NCBI GenBank assembly: GCA_009693435.1
Contig: SHXF01000043.1
Span: forward strand, 1-39,075
Length of the DNA: 39,075 bases
Source: Betaproteobacteria bacterium
Lineage (GTDB): Bacteria > Pseudomonadota > Gammaproteobacteria > Burkholderiales > SG8-39
Direction of reading: 5' to 3'
Below are positions 1-8,795 of this stretch, in pieces; within the stretch, counting starts at the first letter, position 1, and each line of letters opens with the position of its first letter. Under the pieces are notes generated by a model that did not search any database, was not told the origin of the DNA, and saw only the letters and a program-made list of their open reading frames with translations. Position numbers and translations under genes: made by a program.

Positions 1-120
1 GGTGGCTATCTTGGCCGTAACAACGATCCGCACCCGGGACACCAGCTTATGTGGCAGGGCTACACGGTCCTGCAAATCCTCTGCCTAGGCTTCACTCTCA
101 AGCCACCGGATACGAGTTGA
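1..120 (+). CDS. C-terminal end of an IS4-like transposase (partial, cut by window edge)
   Basis: The first 120 bases read in frame 1 without interruption to a TGA, giving 39 residues. They begin GGYLGRNNDPHPG and continue with a tryptophan-containing segment and a hydrophobic stretch. DDE transposases of the IS4 group commonly end with a block of the type GG(F/Y)LxRxxDxxPGxxxxWxG, and the spacing here fits. The rest of the gene, the DDE residues and the left inverted repeat would lie upstream, so I cannot say whether the element is intact. It ends 65 bases before the chosen start of the SulP gene. Assignment rests on this single C-terminal motif. Confidence 0.6.
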   Translation, partial: GGYLGRNNDPHPGHQLMWQGYTVLQILCLGFTLKPPDTS

Positions 121-185
121 AATAATTGTGGGTAAAGGGCAGTCCTAGCACGCACCTGCCCCGGCGCGCCCCATTGCCGCGTCCC

Positions 186-2495
186 ATGCGGAACCCACGC
201 GCATCGCCGGTTGCAGCGGCACCCGTGCGCCCCTACACTGGATCACTTCCATCCGGACTAGCGAGCGCGGTGCGACTCTTTTCACCGGCAACACTGAAAG
301 GCGACGCCACCGCCGGCATGACGACCGCGGCCCTGGCGCTGCCTGTCAGCATCGTGCTCGGCATATTCACGCTGGCTCCCCTCGGCCCCGATCGTCTGTC
401 GCTCGGCATCGTCTGCGGCGTGTATGGCGCAGTGCTGAGTTCGCTGCTCATCGTGTTGCTGGGCAACCGCACCACGGCGATCAATGTGCCGCGCAGCGTG
501 GCCGGCGTGTTCGTCGCCACCATGCTCGCCGACGCAGTCCTGCGTTATGAGAATTCGAGCGGCGCGTGGCTGGATCCCGAACTGAAACTTGCGGCGGTGT
601 TCATGTTTCTTGCCATGAGCGCCGCGTTCCAGGCGCTGATCGGACTGCTGCGCCTCGGCGTGCTGGTGAAGTACTGCCCGCATCCGGTGCTGGCCGGGTT
701 CCTCAATGCAGTGGGGCTGGTGCTGATCGCCTCGCAGCTCGACGACCTACTCGGCTTTGCCGAACCGCGATCGCTGATGCAGCTGGCCGCGGAACTGGGC
801 CAAGCAAAACCTCTTTCCCTGCTGGTTGCCGCCGCGACCCTTGCCGGCATCTGGAAGGGCGCGGCGCTCTCCACCCGGATTCCGCCCATGATCACCGGGC
901 TGCTCGCCGGCACCATCGCATACCACCTGTTCGTCGCCATCGGCCTGCAATCTTCTCTCGGGCCAGCCATCGGCAGCATGCCGGCCCTCGCGCTGCCGCT
1001 CGACAGCGTCGCGCGATTCCCGGCGCTGTTGCAGCACCCGGCGTTTCCCCAGTTGCTGCCCTCGCTGGTCGGCGGTGCATTCGGCCTGGCGATCATCTCC
1101 TCGCTCGATTATCTGCTCAACAGCAAGGCCTACGAGAGCTATCTGCACGCGCGCATCGACGGCAATCGCGAGATGGCGCGCCTGGGCATCGCCAATACCC
1201 TGGTCGCCTGCCTGGGCGGCATCCCCTGCAGCATGAGCCTGGGCGCGAGCCAGCTCAATCACGCCAGCGGCGCGCGCACCGCGATATCGCTGGTGTTCTG
1301 CGCCGTGACCATGCTGCTGGGCATGCTCGCGTTCAGCGCAGTGATCGGGCTGGTGCCGCAAGCGGTCGTTGCCGCCATGCTGGTCTCGATTGCATGGCGT
1401 GGATTCGACCGGCCTACCTTCGCCATGCTGAAAAAAGTGCTGCTGCGCCAGACGGTCAACCGCCGCAATCTGGCGATCGATTCGGCCATCATGATCGTGG
1501 TGGCGCTGGTGGCGATCGCGGTGGGCGCGGCGGTGGCGGTCGCGGCTGGGGTGGCGATTGCGGTGCTGTTCTTCATCATCAACATGAGCCATTCGGTCAT
1601 CCGCCGCAGCTACCGCGCCGATGCCGTGCATTCGAACCGTTCACGCAGTGCCGACGACATGGAACTGATCGGCCTGCGCGGGCGCCGCATTGTCATATTC
1701 GAGCTGGAAGGCGTGCTGTTTTTCGGCACGGCCGATCAACTGGTCGACAGCATCGACCGCACGCTGCGCGAGGAAGTGACGCACATCGTGCTCGACATGA
1801 AGCGCATCAAGCACGTCGACACCACCGGCGCGGCGATCCTGATCCAGATCGCCGCGATGGTGGCTGCGTCGCAGGCAAGGCTGATGGTGGCGCATGTCGG
1901 CGAGGGCGAGCCGCTGCGCGACTTTTTCGCCGACACCGGCGTGCTCAATGCGCTGGGCGAGGCCGCGTTCCTTGCGGATACCGACCACGCCCTGGAAGCA
2001 GCCGAAGACAGCCTCATCGCCGCGCGCTCCGAGGCGCAGGAAAAGCCGGGCGAGATTGCGCTGCGGGACCTTGCGCCGTTGCAACTGCTGTCGGAATCGG
2101 ACCTGACATTGCTCACGCCGAAACTCGGCCGCCGTGAATTCGCACCCGGCGAATACGTATTTCGCGAAGGCGAAACAGGCGAGGAATTGTTCATCATCGC
2201 GCGCGGTTCGGCGAGCGTCTATCGGGCCGCAGACGGCAGCGGGCGCGCGCACCGCCTGGTGACTTTCGACCAGGGGACCGTGTTCGGCGAGATGTCGCTG
2301 CTGGACGCGCAGCCCCGCTCGGCGAGCGTGCGCGCCGACGGACAGCTCATCTGCTACACCATGGCGCGCGAAGATCTGGACGCGCTGGTGGCCGAACAAC
2401 ACCCGGCCGCGGTCAAACTGCTGATCAGCCTGTCACGCGAACTGGGACGGCGGCTGCGCATCGCCAACCAGACCATCAATTACCTGCAGAGCTGA
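186..2495 (+). CDS. SulP-family anion transporter with STAS and cyclic-nucleotide-binding domains
   Basis: Predicted inner-membrane anion carrier of 769 residues. SulP proteins move sulfate, bicarbonate or dicarboxylates; the substrate cannot be read from the sequence. About residues 35-480 form the multi-span SulP core, with a typical conserved start near VPRSVAGVFVATM. A STAS domain follows at about 510-610 (ILDMKRIKHVDTTGA-like stretch), then a cyclic-nucleotide-binding domain at about 650-760 whose phosphate-binding cassette reads FGEMSLLDAQPRSASV. I chose ATG 186. An in-frame TTG at 126 would add 20 residues rich in Pro and Arg that look non-coding. The gene stands alone, downstream of the transposase end and convergent with ggt. 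The fusion suggests that transport is gated by cAMP or a related nucleotide, but that is inference. Confidence 0.9.
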   Translation: MRNPRASPVAAAPVRPYTGSLPSGLASAVRLFSPATLKGDATAGMTTAALALPVSIVLGIFTLAPLGPDRLSLGIVCGVYGAVLSSLLIVLLGNRTTAINVPRSVAGVFVATMLADAVLRYENSSGAWLDPELKLAAVFMFLAMSAAFQALIGLLRLGVLVKYCPHPVLAGFLNAVGLVLIASQLDDLLGFAEPRSLMQLAAELGQAKPLSLLVAAATLAGIWKGAALSTRIPPMITGLLAGTIAYHLFVAIGLQSSLGPAIGSMPALALPLDSVARFPALLQHPAFPQLLPSLVGGAFGLAIISSLDYLLNSKAYESYLHARIDGNREMARLGIANTLVACLGGIPCSMSLGASQLNHASGARTAISLVFCAVTMLLGMLAFSAVIGLVPQAVVAAMLVSIAWRGFDRPTFAMLKKVLLRQTVNRRNLAIDSAIMIVVALVAIAVGAAVAVAAGVAIAVLFFIINMSHSVIRRSYRADAVHSNRSRSADDMELIGLRGRRIVIFELEGVLFFGTADQLVDSIDRTLREEVTHIVLDMKRIKHVDTTGAAILIQIAAMVAASQARLMVAHVGEGEPLRDFFADTGVLNALGEAAFLADTDHALEAAEDSLIAARSEAQEKPGEIALRDLAPLQLLSESDLTLLTPKLGRREFAPGEYVFREGETGEELFIIARGSASVYRAADGSGRAHRLVTFDQGTVFGEMSLLDAQPRSASVRADGQLICYTMAREDLDALVAEQHPAAVKLLISLSRELGRRLRIANQTINYLQS

Positions 2496-2609
2496 CGCGC
2501 TGTCACGCATGCGAGCATGCACCGGTCACGAAAAATTTTTCTCAAAAATGAAATACGATCTCCTTGCTGATGTCCGTGAATACTGGACATTAGCGGAATA
2601 AAGTTCCAC

Positions 2610-4496
2610 TTATTCGATCGGGTCCCCGCGCGCAGCGCCTTCGCGCCGCGGATCCGCCGCACCGATCCAGCCGCCCCCTGCGTTCCCCGGCGCGCGCCGG
2701 ATGGCGTGCACGCCGCTGCTCATGTCCATCAGCCGGACATCATGCCCAAGCGCCCGCAGGCCCTCGCTCCACCCCTGTGCCGCAGCGCCGCGTTCCAGTT
2801 CGGTCGGTCCATTGCGGCTGCCGAAGTTGGACAGCGAAACGGCATCCTGCAGATCCATATCCCAGTCGAGCGACGCGATCAGCGTCTTGGCCACGTGGTT
2901 GATGATCGCGCTGCCGCCGGCCGAACCGAGCACCATGACCAGCCGGCCCTGGCGATCGAACACCATGGTCGGGGACATTGCGCTGCGCGGCCGCTTCCCC
3001 GGCTCGATGCGGTTGGCGACGGGACGGCCGTCGCGCTCCTGCAGAAACGAGAAGTCCGTCATCTGGTTGTTCAGCAGGAAACCGCGCACCATGATCTGGC
3101 TGCCGAACGCGAACTCGATGGACGTGGACATCGATACCGCATTGCCGCGCGCGTCGACGATGGACAGGTGGCTGGTGGCCGGAAGTTCGGGTGCTGCATC
3201 ATCACCCAACAGCGCAGCGCTCGCCCGCTTCGGCTCGCCTGGCGCTGCGCGGCCGAGCGAACGCCCCGGTGATATGAGGGCGGCACGCGCAGCGAGATAG
3301 CGCTGATCCAGCAAACCCCGGACCGGCACGTCGAAAAAATCGGGGTCCGCCAGATAACGGTCGCGATCGGCGTAAGCCAGGCGCCCGGCCTCGGCTATCA
3401 GGTGCACGGCCTCGGTGGTGCGTGCCATGCGCGCGAGCGCATGGCGCTCCAGGATTCCCAGGATTGCCAGCACGGTGGTGCCGCCGGAACTCGGCGGCGG
3501 CATGCCGCAGATGCGCCACACCCGATAGTCGCCGCACACGGGTTCGCGCTGGCGCGCCTGATAGCCGGCGATATCCTGCTCGCTCATCCGGCCGGGATTG
3601 ACTGCAGCGCGGGTGGCGTCGGCAATGTCGCGTGCCAGACCACCACTGTAGAACACGTCAGCCCCGCCTGCCGCAATGGCGCGCAGGCTCGCCGCGAGTT
3701 CCGGGTTGCGCAGGATAAAACCGGCCGGTTTCGGATTGCCGTCCTCGCCGTAGAAATGGCGGCGGGCGACTGAATCCGCGGCGCGAAACCTTACTTGTGT
3801 CAATAAGGAATGCAACCGCCGCGAAATCGGAAACCCGCCTTCGGCCAGCCTGATCGCAGGTTCAAACAGGGCAGCCCACGGCAGGCGGCCATGGCGTTGG
3901 TGCGCAAGCTGCAACGCGCGCAGGACGCCCGGCACGCCGACCGAGCGTCCGCCGATCACTGCGTCGAAGAAACCGGCGGGGCGGCCATCGGCCCCCAGAA
4001 AATTATCGGGTCGCACTGCTGATGGCGCAGTCTCGCGCCCGTCATAGGCGGTCAAATTCCGGTCCGCGGCATCGAAGTGCAGCAGAAATGCGCCGCCGCC
4101 TATGCCCGACGATTGCGGCTCCACCAGGTTGAGCACCATCTGCACCGCGATGGCGGCATCCACAGCGCTCCCACCGCGTTCCAGCATTGCGTACCCGGCA
4201 TCGACAGCATGGGAATTCGCAGCCACCGCCATGAAACTGCGGCCGCGCGCGGCACGCTGTTCGGTCAGACCGGACGCCGGTTCCGGTTCGGGCCGCGTTG
4301 CCGCGGAACCGCCTTCCGGCGCAGGCAAGACCCGTTCGCGCACCTGCGGTGCCGCCTGGGCCACGGCTTGAGCGGCGGCCGGCATGGCAGGACAGATCAG
4401 CAGCCATGACATCAGGGGCAACCACTGCGCGGCCATGCGATCCCGACTGCCGCGCAGGCACGCCCTCGAGCGAACCATAAAGCGAGCCCGGTTCAT
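2610..4496 (-). CDS. ggt: Gamma-glutamyltransferase (gamma-glutamyl transpeptidase)
   Basis: Periplasmic N-terminal-nucleophile hydrolase that cleaves glutathione and other gamma-glutamyl compounds and transfers the glutamyl group to water or amino acids. About 628 residues. An N-terminal hydrophobic stretch (LPLMSWLLICPAMPAAAQA) is a signal peptide. The proenzyme is normally cut just before a threonine in a TTH-like motif; here it reads TSHLSIVDARGNAVSMS, so the nucleophile Thr is present. The later GSAGGSAII oxyanion motif is also intact. Start ATG 4496 is used, but ATG 4478 and ATG 4436 are possible. The last has a GGGA element just upstream and leaves a tidy signal peptide. The gene lies 27 bases downstream of the coiled-coil gene on the same strand and may share its transcript. 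Confidence 0.93.
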   Translation of the reverse strand: MNRARFMVRSRACLRGSRDRMAAQWLPLMSWLLICPAMPAAAQAVAQAAPQVRERVLPAPEGGSAATRPEPEPASGLTEQRAARGRSFMAVAANSHAVDAGYAMLERGGSAVDAAIAVQMVLNLVEPQSSGIGGGAFLLHFDAADRNLTAYDGRETAPSAVRPDNFLGADGRPAGFFDAVIGGRSVGVPGVLRALQLAHQRHGRLPWAALFEPAIRLAEGGFPISRRLHSLLTQVRFRAADSVARRHFYGEDGNPKPAGFILRNPELAASLRAIAAGGADVFYSGGLARDIADATRAAVNPGRMSEQDIAGYQARQREPVCGDYRVWRICGMPPPSSGGTTVLAILGILERHALARMARTTEAVHLIAEAGRLAYADRDRYLADPDFFDVPVRGLLDQRYLAARAALISPGRSLGRAAPGEPKRASAALLGDDAAPELPATSHLSIVDARGNAVSMSTSIEFAFGSQIMVRGFLLNNQMTDFSFLQERDGRPVANRIEPGKRPRSAMSPTMVFDRQGRLVMVLGSAGGSAIINHVAKTLIASLDWDMDLQDAVSLSNFGSRNGPTELERGAAAQGWSEGLRALGHDVRLMDMSSGVHAIRRAPGNAGGGWIGAADPRREGAARGDPIE

Positions 4497-4523
4497 GAGC
4501 ACATGCGGTAGAACCGGCCCACT

Positions 4524-7115
4524 TTATCGAACGTCACGCTGCGCACTACCCGGTCGCGTTCCGACCAGCGCCCAGCCGCGTTCAAGACGCAGTTCGAGCG
4601 CTTCACTGGCGGCGCCGGCAGAGATGGCGCCCGCGGCACTCACTGAAGGCGCTTTGTGCGCAGACGGCTCGTTGCCAGGCGAGGACACCGGATCGATCCC
4701 GGCGGTGATCAATGCGCCAATCGCCGCCGCCGCGAGAATCGCCGGCACGGTGTAGCGTGGGCGCAGCCAGAATTTCGACTGATGGAGCCAGCGCTCCAGG
4801 CGTGTGCGTCTGAACAGCGCCATGTCGGCGGCGCGCGCGTTGCGCAGTTGCACCGCATCGCGCGCCAGCTTGTCGCGTTCGCGCACCGCTTCCAGGGCCG
4901 CCTGTTCCAGCCGAAGGGTGGCGGCAGTCGACTCCGCGAGTTGCGCTTGCGCCGCCTGCTGCGCGCGCGCATCGGCGAGCGCGTGCATCGCCGCAGTTTC
5001 GCGATCCCGGGTCATCGTCTCCAGCGCGCGTGCGGTGGCCAGTGCCTCCTCCGCGACAGCTCTGGCGCGCGCTTCGTAAGCCTCGCGCTGCCTCGTCGCC
5101 GCCAGCGCCCGGGATTCTGCCTCCATTCGCATTTTTTCGAGTGCAACGGTCTGTGCGGTGTCGTGCTCGCGCGCGAGAATCTGCTCCCCTGCTTCGCGCT
5201 CTGCTTCGGCCCGCCATTCGGCTGCGTCGCGCAGTTCCAGCTCCCGGTTGGCGCGCACACGCTCTGCCTCGCGTGCCTGCCGCTGCGCTTCTATCCGTTC
5301 GCCGGCGGCAGCCAGCGCGTCTGCATCCGCCTGCGATTTTTCGAGCATGGCCTGCGCTGCGCGTTCCTCGGCATCGCGCCGTGCCCGGGCACTATCGCGC
5401 TCGGCATGCTCGGCGGCAATGCGCTTGCCCGTCGCCTCTGCCGCCGCATGTTCGCTGCGCTCCCGCGCCTGCGCGGCTGCCGCAGCGTCCTGTTCGGAAC
5501 GGGCGCGCAGTTGCGTCGCATCGCGCAGCACGGTTTCTGCTTCGATGCGTGCCAGCGCCGCGCTATCGGCTTCCGATTCGGCGTCCCTGCGTGACGCTGC
5601 CTCGCGGGCCGCGCCGGCTTCGGTTGCAGCCCGCGCATGCGCGGCAGCGGCCAGGCTGCGATCCGCATCGGCGCGCAGTTGCAGCGCTGCCGCGGCCTGC
5701 AGGTCCGCCTGCGCGCGCGCTGCCGCAGCCTGCGCCAGTGCCGCTTCGCTCTGCTGTCGCGCCCGGGCCGCCGCCGTCGCAACGTCATCGGCCTCGCGCC
5801 GCGCCAGCGCCGCGGCCTGCGCGGCCTGCGCGGCCTGCCGCTTCGCCTCGGCCGTCTGCTGCGCCTCGCGTTCGATCGCCGCTCGCCGATCAGCTTCCCG
5901 CCGCGCTAGATCCTCTTGTTCGACCGCTTCGATCGCAGTGCGGGATTCTGCCGCCGCGCGCGCAAGCTTCTCCGCTTCCATCCTCAGCAAGGCTTCGCCT
6001 TCGGCGTCTTGTTCCAGAGCCAGCCGCGACTGCGCGGCGGATGCTGCCGCCTCGTCGGCGAGCCGGCGACTCTCCGCGGCAGCGAGCGCCGCGCGCTCGC
6101 TTTCCAATCGCGACGCAGCTAGCGCCATAGCCCCACGCTCGGCTTCGGCCCGTTGTTCTGCCGCCTGTTGCGCGGCGGCTTCAGCAGCCTGTCGCTGATT
6201 CGCCCGTTCATCAGCCGCGCTATCCGCATCGGCGCGCCCTTGCAGCGCTGCCGCGGCCTGCAGGTCCACCTGCGCGCGCGCTGCCGCTGCCTGCGCCAAT
6301 GCCGCTTCGCTCTGCTGCCGCGCCCGGGCCGCCGCCGTCGCCTCGTCATCGGCCTCGCGCCGCGCCAGCGCCGCGGCCTGCGCCGCGTGCTCGGCCTGCC
6401 GCTTCGCTTCGGCCGTCTGCTGCGCCTCGCGTTCGATCGCCGCTCGCCGCACCCCTTCATTCCGCGCTGCAACCTCTGCCGCGGCCCGCGTGCTGGCCTG
6501 TTGCGCGGCCTCGCGTTCGATTTGTGCGCGCTCCCGGGCTGCAGCGCCGGCTTCAGCCTCGGCTTGCGCACGTGCCGCTGCGGCCTGCTTCAACCTGCCT
6601 TCGGCCTGCAACCGCGACAAGGCCTGAAGGCGCAACGTATCGTCTGCAGCGATCCTCGACTGCGCTTGCTCGGCAAGCCTCTCTTCCGCGGCGATTCTCG
6701 CCTGAGTCGCAATGAGCGCGTCGCGCTCCGCCGCGCTCCGCAATTCCGTTGCGCGCTTGACCGATTCTTCCGCCGCCAACTTTTCCACTGCCGCCCGCTC
6801 GGCTCGGCGTTCCGCATCATGCCGGGCCTGCGCGACCGCTGCGGCCTCCCGTTCATCTGCCTCGCGCTGGCGCGCCTGTGACTCAGCGCGCTCTTCGAGC
6901 AAGCTCCGCTCGACCGCCTGAAGCGCCGCCGACTCCTCATCACGGCGCGCTTCAAGCTGCGCGTTCGGTCGTGCATGCTGCATGCTGGATTCGCGCGGGA
7001 CAGTTTCCTGACCGGACGCGTCCGCGGTGCTTGCGGGGGGCGCGGATGATTCGTCCGCCAGCTTCTTGCGCCGGCTGCGCTCCGCCACTTTGAGCTGGTC
7101 GAGCAGGCGACTCAC
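4524..7115 (-). CDS. Giant Ala/Glu/Arg-rich coiled-coil repeat protein with C-terminal membrane anchor, function unknown
   Basis: I do not recognise this 863-residue protein. After a polar N-terminus (about 1-93), residues 94 to about 770 consist of roughly 48 consecutive 14-residue units, two heptads each. They have Arg or Lys at position 5, Glu or Asp near position 9 and Ala at most other positions, for example AALARREADDEATA and AARARQQSEAALAQ. This predicts a continuous alpha-helical coiled coil of great length. A single membrane segment follows near 788-807 (YTVPAILAAAAIGALITAGI), then about 56 residues. The start is GTG 7115, chosen because AGGAAG (7121-7126) sits five bases upstream; a TTG at 7133 is the alternative. 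A sigma-70-like promoter lies at 7255-7274. A scaffold or filament anchored in the inner membrane is plausible but unproven. Confidence 0.75.
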   Translation of the reverse strand: MSRLLDQLKVAERSRRKKLADESSAPPASTADASGQETVPRESSMQHARPNAQLEARRDEESAALQAVERSLLEERAESQARQREADEREAAAVAQARHDAERRAERAAVEKLAAEESVKRATELRSAAERDALIATQARIAAEERLAEQAQSRIAADDTLRLQALSRLQAEGRLKQAAAARAQAEAEAGAAARERAQIEREAAQQASTRAAAEVAARNEGVRRAAIEREAQQTAEAKRQAEHAAQAAALARREADDEATAAARARQQSEAALAQAAAARAQVDLQAAAALQGRADADSAADERANQRQAAEAAAQQAAEQRAEAERGAMALAASRLESERAALAAAESRRLADEAAASAAQSRLALEQDAEGEALLRMEAEKLARAAAESRTAIEAVEQEDLARREADRRAAIEREAQQTAEAKRQAAQAAQAAALARREADDVATAAARARQQSEAALAQAAAARAQADLQAAAALQLRADADRSLAAAAHARAATEAGAAREAASRRDAESEADSAALARIEAETVLRDATQLRARSEQDAAAAAQARERSEHAAAEATGKRIAAEHAERDSARARRDAEERAAQAMLEKSQADADALAAAGERIEAQRQAREAERVRANRELELRDAAEWRAEAEREAGEQILAREHDTAQTVALEKMRMEAESRALAATRQREAYEARARAVAEEALATARALETMTRDRETAAMHALADARAQQAAQAQLAESTAATLRLEQAALEAVRERDKLARDAVQLRNARAADMALFRRTRLERWLHQSKFWLRPRYTVPAILAAAAIGALITAGIDPVSSPGNEPSAHKAPSVSAAGAISAGAASEALELRLERGWALVGTRPGSAQRDVR
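5661..5890. repeat. 230-bp internal duplication, copy A
   Basis: Nearly identical to 6222-6451 at a constant offset of 561 bp (187 codons), with only scattered substitutions. It lies inside the coiled-coil gene and encodes the segment from IEREAQQTAEAKRQA to AAALQ. The offset is 13 units of 14 residues plus five, so the duplication shifts the repeat register. Confidence 0.85.
6222..6451. repeat. 230-bp internal duplication, copy B
   Basis: Partner of 5661-5890 in the coiled-coil gene. Long identical runs, such as the one around 6432-6449, show that it is a recent segmental duplication laid over the older, more diverged 42-bp periodicity. Confidence 0.85.
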
Positions 7116-7254
7116 ACGAACTTCCTGCTGCAAACGAAAATCCGGGTCATCTTCGATGCGCGGCTGCGCCAGGTTTCAATGCGAATACAGCGAGGTCCCG
7201 GTTGCCGGAAGGGCTGATCCTGGGCGACTACGCGATTGTATTCGGCGTGGGGCA

Positions 7255-7274
7255 CGGCGCGATTATACGCGCCG
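7255..7274 (-). promoter_or_regulatory. Predicted -10 element inside a perfect palindrome, upstream of the coiled-coil gene
   Basis: Read on the minus strand, a consensus TATAAT (7262-7267) is flanked by a perfect 7+7 bp inverted repeat (CGGCGCG / CGCGCCG). It lies about 140 bases upstream of the GTG start of the coiled-coil gene, in the 210-base gap after allG. The -35 region is poor. The arms could be an operator or a hairpin at the transcript start. The 7116-7325 gap holds no other gene that I can see. Confidence 0.5.
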
Positions 7275-7325
7275 CCATTTCAGTCGCCGTTTGCGGCGTC
7301 GCCGCCCGATCCGGCAGATGGACTA

Positions 7326-8774
7326 TCAGCCCAGACCGAGCCGTTTGGCCAGTGCCACGGTCGCTTTGACGTAGCATTCCATGGGCGTGCGCACGATTCC
7401 GGCGCCAATCTGGCCGACACCGGCCAGCTTGTGTGCGATGCCCGTGGTCAGCACCGGCGCGATGCCGGTGTCAACCACCTTGCGGATGTCGATGCCGATC
7501 GGTGAGCCAGCAAAATCGAGATTGGGAAGCGACATCGCCGGATTTCGCGCGGTGGTGATCTGCGCCATTTCGCGCGAATAGCCCACGGCCTGGGCGACGC
7601 TGCCGCCGACCAGTTGCACCAGCGCGGGCGACGCGGCCAGTGAAAATCCGCCGAAGCCCGCGGTTTCGGTGATGGCCGAGTCCCCGAGATCCGGATTGGC
7701 ATCGGCCGCGCTGTAGCCGGGGAAAAACAAGCCGACCGGCAATCCGGATGGCGACTGGAACCACTGGTCCCCCAGTCCGCTGACGCGAATCGCCGTCGTT
7801 ACGCCGTTTCGCGCGATTGCGGTAACGATGCTGGAATTCTCGATGCCGCGGGCGGCATCCATCGTCGCCTTGGCCGAAACCATGGAAAGATTGAGAAAGA
7901 ACTGCGACGTGTTGGCGAGAAATCGCAGCACCTCTTGGATCTTTCCGCGATCGTGGTCCGTGGCCACCAGCGGCGCTGCGACAGCCGCGAGGAACAGCAA
8001 TGTGGCCGCGCTGTTGCGGCTGTGCACTTCGTCGCCCATCAGCAGCGCCTGCGACTGTATGGCCTTCAGGTCGATGCCGCCCGTGCTTTGCACCTCGACG
8101 TTCTGTAACGCCGATTTCAGCGCGGGCGCAAGCATCGATGCGATCCATCGCAGCCGGTCGATGACTTCCGCATTGTTGGCGCCGAAGCGCAACACCTTGC
8201 CGATGCCTTCGTTGAACAGCGTATAGGCCGTATTGCCGTGGGTGGTGTTCTTCACCACGAACAGGGGCATCGACCGGGAAATAATGCCCGACATCGGCCC
8301 GACGGCACTGTAATCGTGGCATTGGGCAAAGGGTATCTCGCCCGCCGCCAGCATCCGTTCGGCTGCCGCGGCGTCGCCCGCCCAGCCTTCGTAGAGCACA
8401 GCGCCTATCATCGACCCCTTCATCGGCCCGCACATCGCGTCCCAGGGGACGGGTGCGCCGGCGTGCAACAGGGTTCTTCCCATGTCGGGCCAGACCTCGC
8501 ATGCCTTCAGCGCCACATCGACCAGCACCGGTTGCGCGGCGATGATACGTTCCACGGCCCGGGCATTCGCGCTGTCAATCAGGGAGCCCGCGCTCGAAGC
8601 GTCGGAGCTGTCCCCCATCAATCGCGCAAGCATCCAGGCCAGGTCCGGATCGCCATTACCCGGCGGACGCCAGTCCAGATGCAGCCCCGCCCCGCCCGAT
8701 TCGAGGACGCTGGTCAGGAAACTGTCGACGCCTACGTTGATGACGGAGAGCGCGTCCTGAAGCAAGCCTGGCAT
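7326..8774 (-). CDS. allG: DUF1116/YlbE-family protein, AllG-like subunit of oxamate (oxalurate) carbamoyltransferase
   Basis: This 482-residue protein matches the YlbE (DUF1116) family by conserved stretches such as GNTAYTLFNEGIGKVLRFGA, STGGIDLKAI and NGVTTAIRVSGLGDQW. In E. coli, YlbE (AllG) was reported as one of three proteins (AllF, AllG, AllH) needed for oxamic transcarbamylase, which converts oxalurate and phosphate to oxamate and carbamoyl phosphate. It is the last gene of the allF-allK-allH-allG run, 21 bases after allH. ATG 8774 has an AAGGAA element at a good distance. No allantoin-pathway gene is visible in the window, so the physiological substrate may differ from E. coli. Confidence 0.82.
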   Translation of the reverse strand: MPGLLQDALSVINVGVDSFLTSVLESGGAGLHLDWRPPGNGDPDLAWMLARLMGDSSDASSAGSLIDSANARAVERIIAAQPVLVDVALKACEVWPDMGRTLLHAGAPVPWDAMCGPMKGSMIGAVLYEGWAGDAAAAERMLAAGEIPFAQCHDYSAVGPMSGIISRSMPLFVVKNTTHGNTAYTLFNEGIGKVLRFGANNAEVIDRLRWIASMLAPALKSALQNVEVQSTGGIDLKAIQSQALLMGDEVHSRNSAATLLFLAAVAAPLVATDHDRGKIQEVLRFLANTSQFFLNLSMVSAKATMDAARGIENSSIVTAIARNGVTTAIRVSGLGDQWFQSPSGLPVGLFFPGYSAADANPDLGDSAITETAGFGGFSLAASPALVQLVGGSVAQAVGYSREMAQITTARNPAMSLPNLDFAGSPIGIDIRKVVDTGIAPVLTTGIAHKLAGVGQIGAGIVRTPMECYVKATVALAKRLGLG

Positions 8775-8795
8775 TTCAGTATTCCTTTTCTGGTA

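Noticed and set aside
566..2137. Long second-frame ORF inside the SulP gene (523 codons)
   Set aside because: The product is an Arg/His/Ala-rich shadow, while the SulP frame has clear domains over the same stretch.
2570..2590. ATGTCC...GGACAT inverted repeat between the convergent SulP and ggt genes, as a terminator
   Set aside because: Only a 6-bp stem with a 9-base loop and no T-run on either strand; too weak to call.
5030..6198. Plus-strand ORFs of 366 and 346 codons opposite the coiled-coil gene
   Set aside because: Their Ser/Ala/Arg-only and Pro/Arg-only products are the complement of the 42-bp repeats. The minus-strand frame has a good ribosome-binding site and a membrane helix, so I kept only that.
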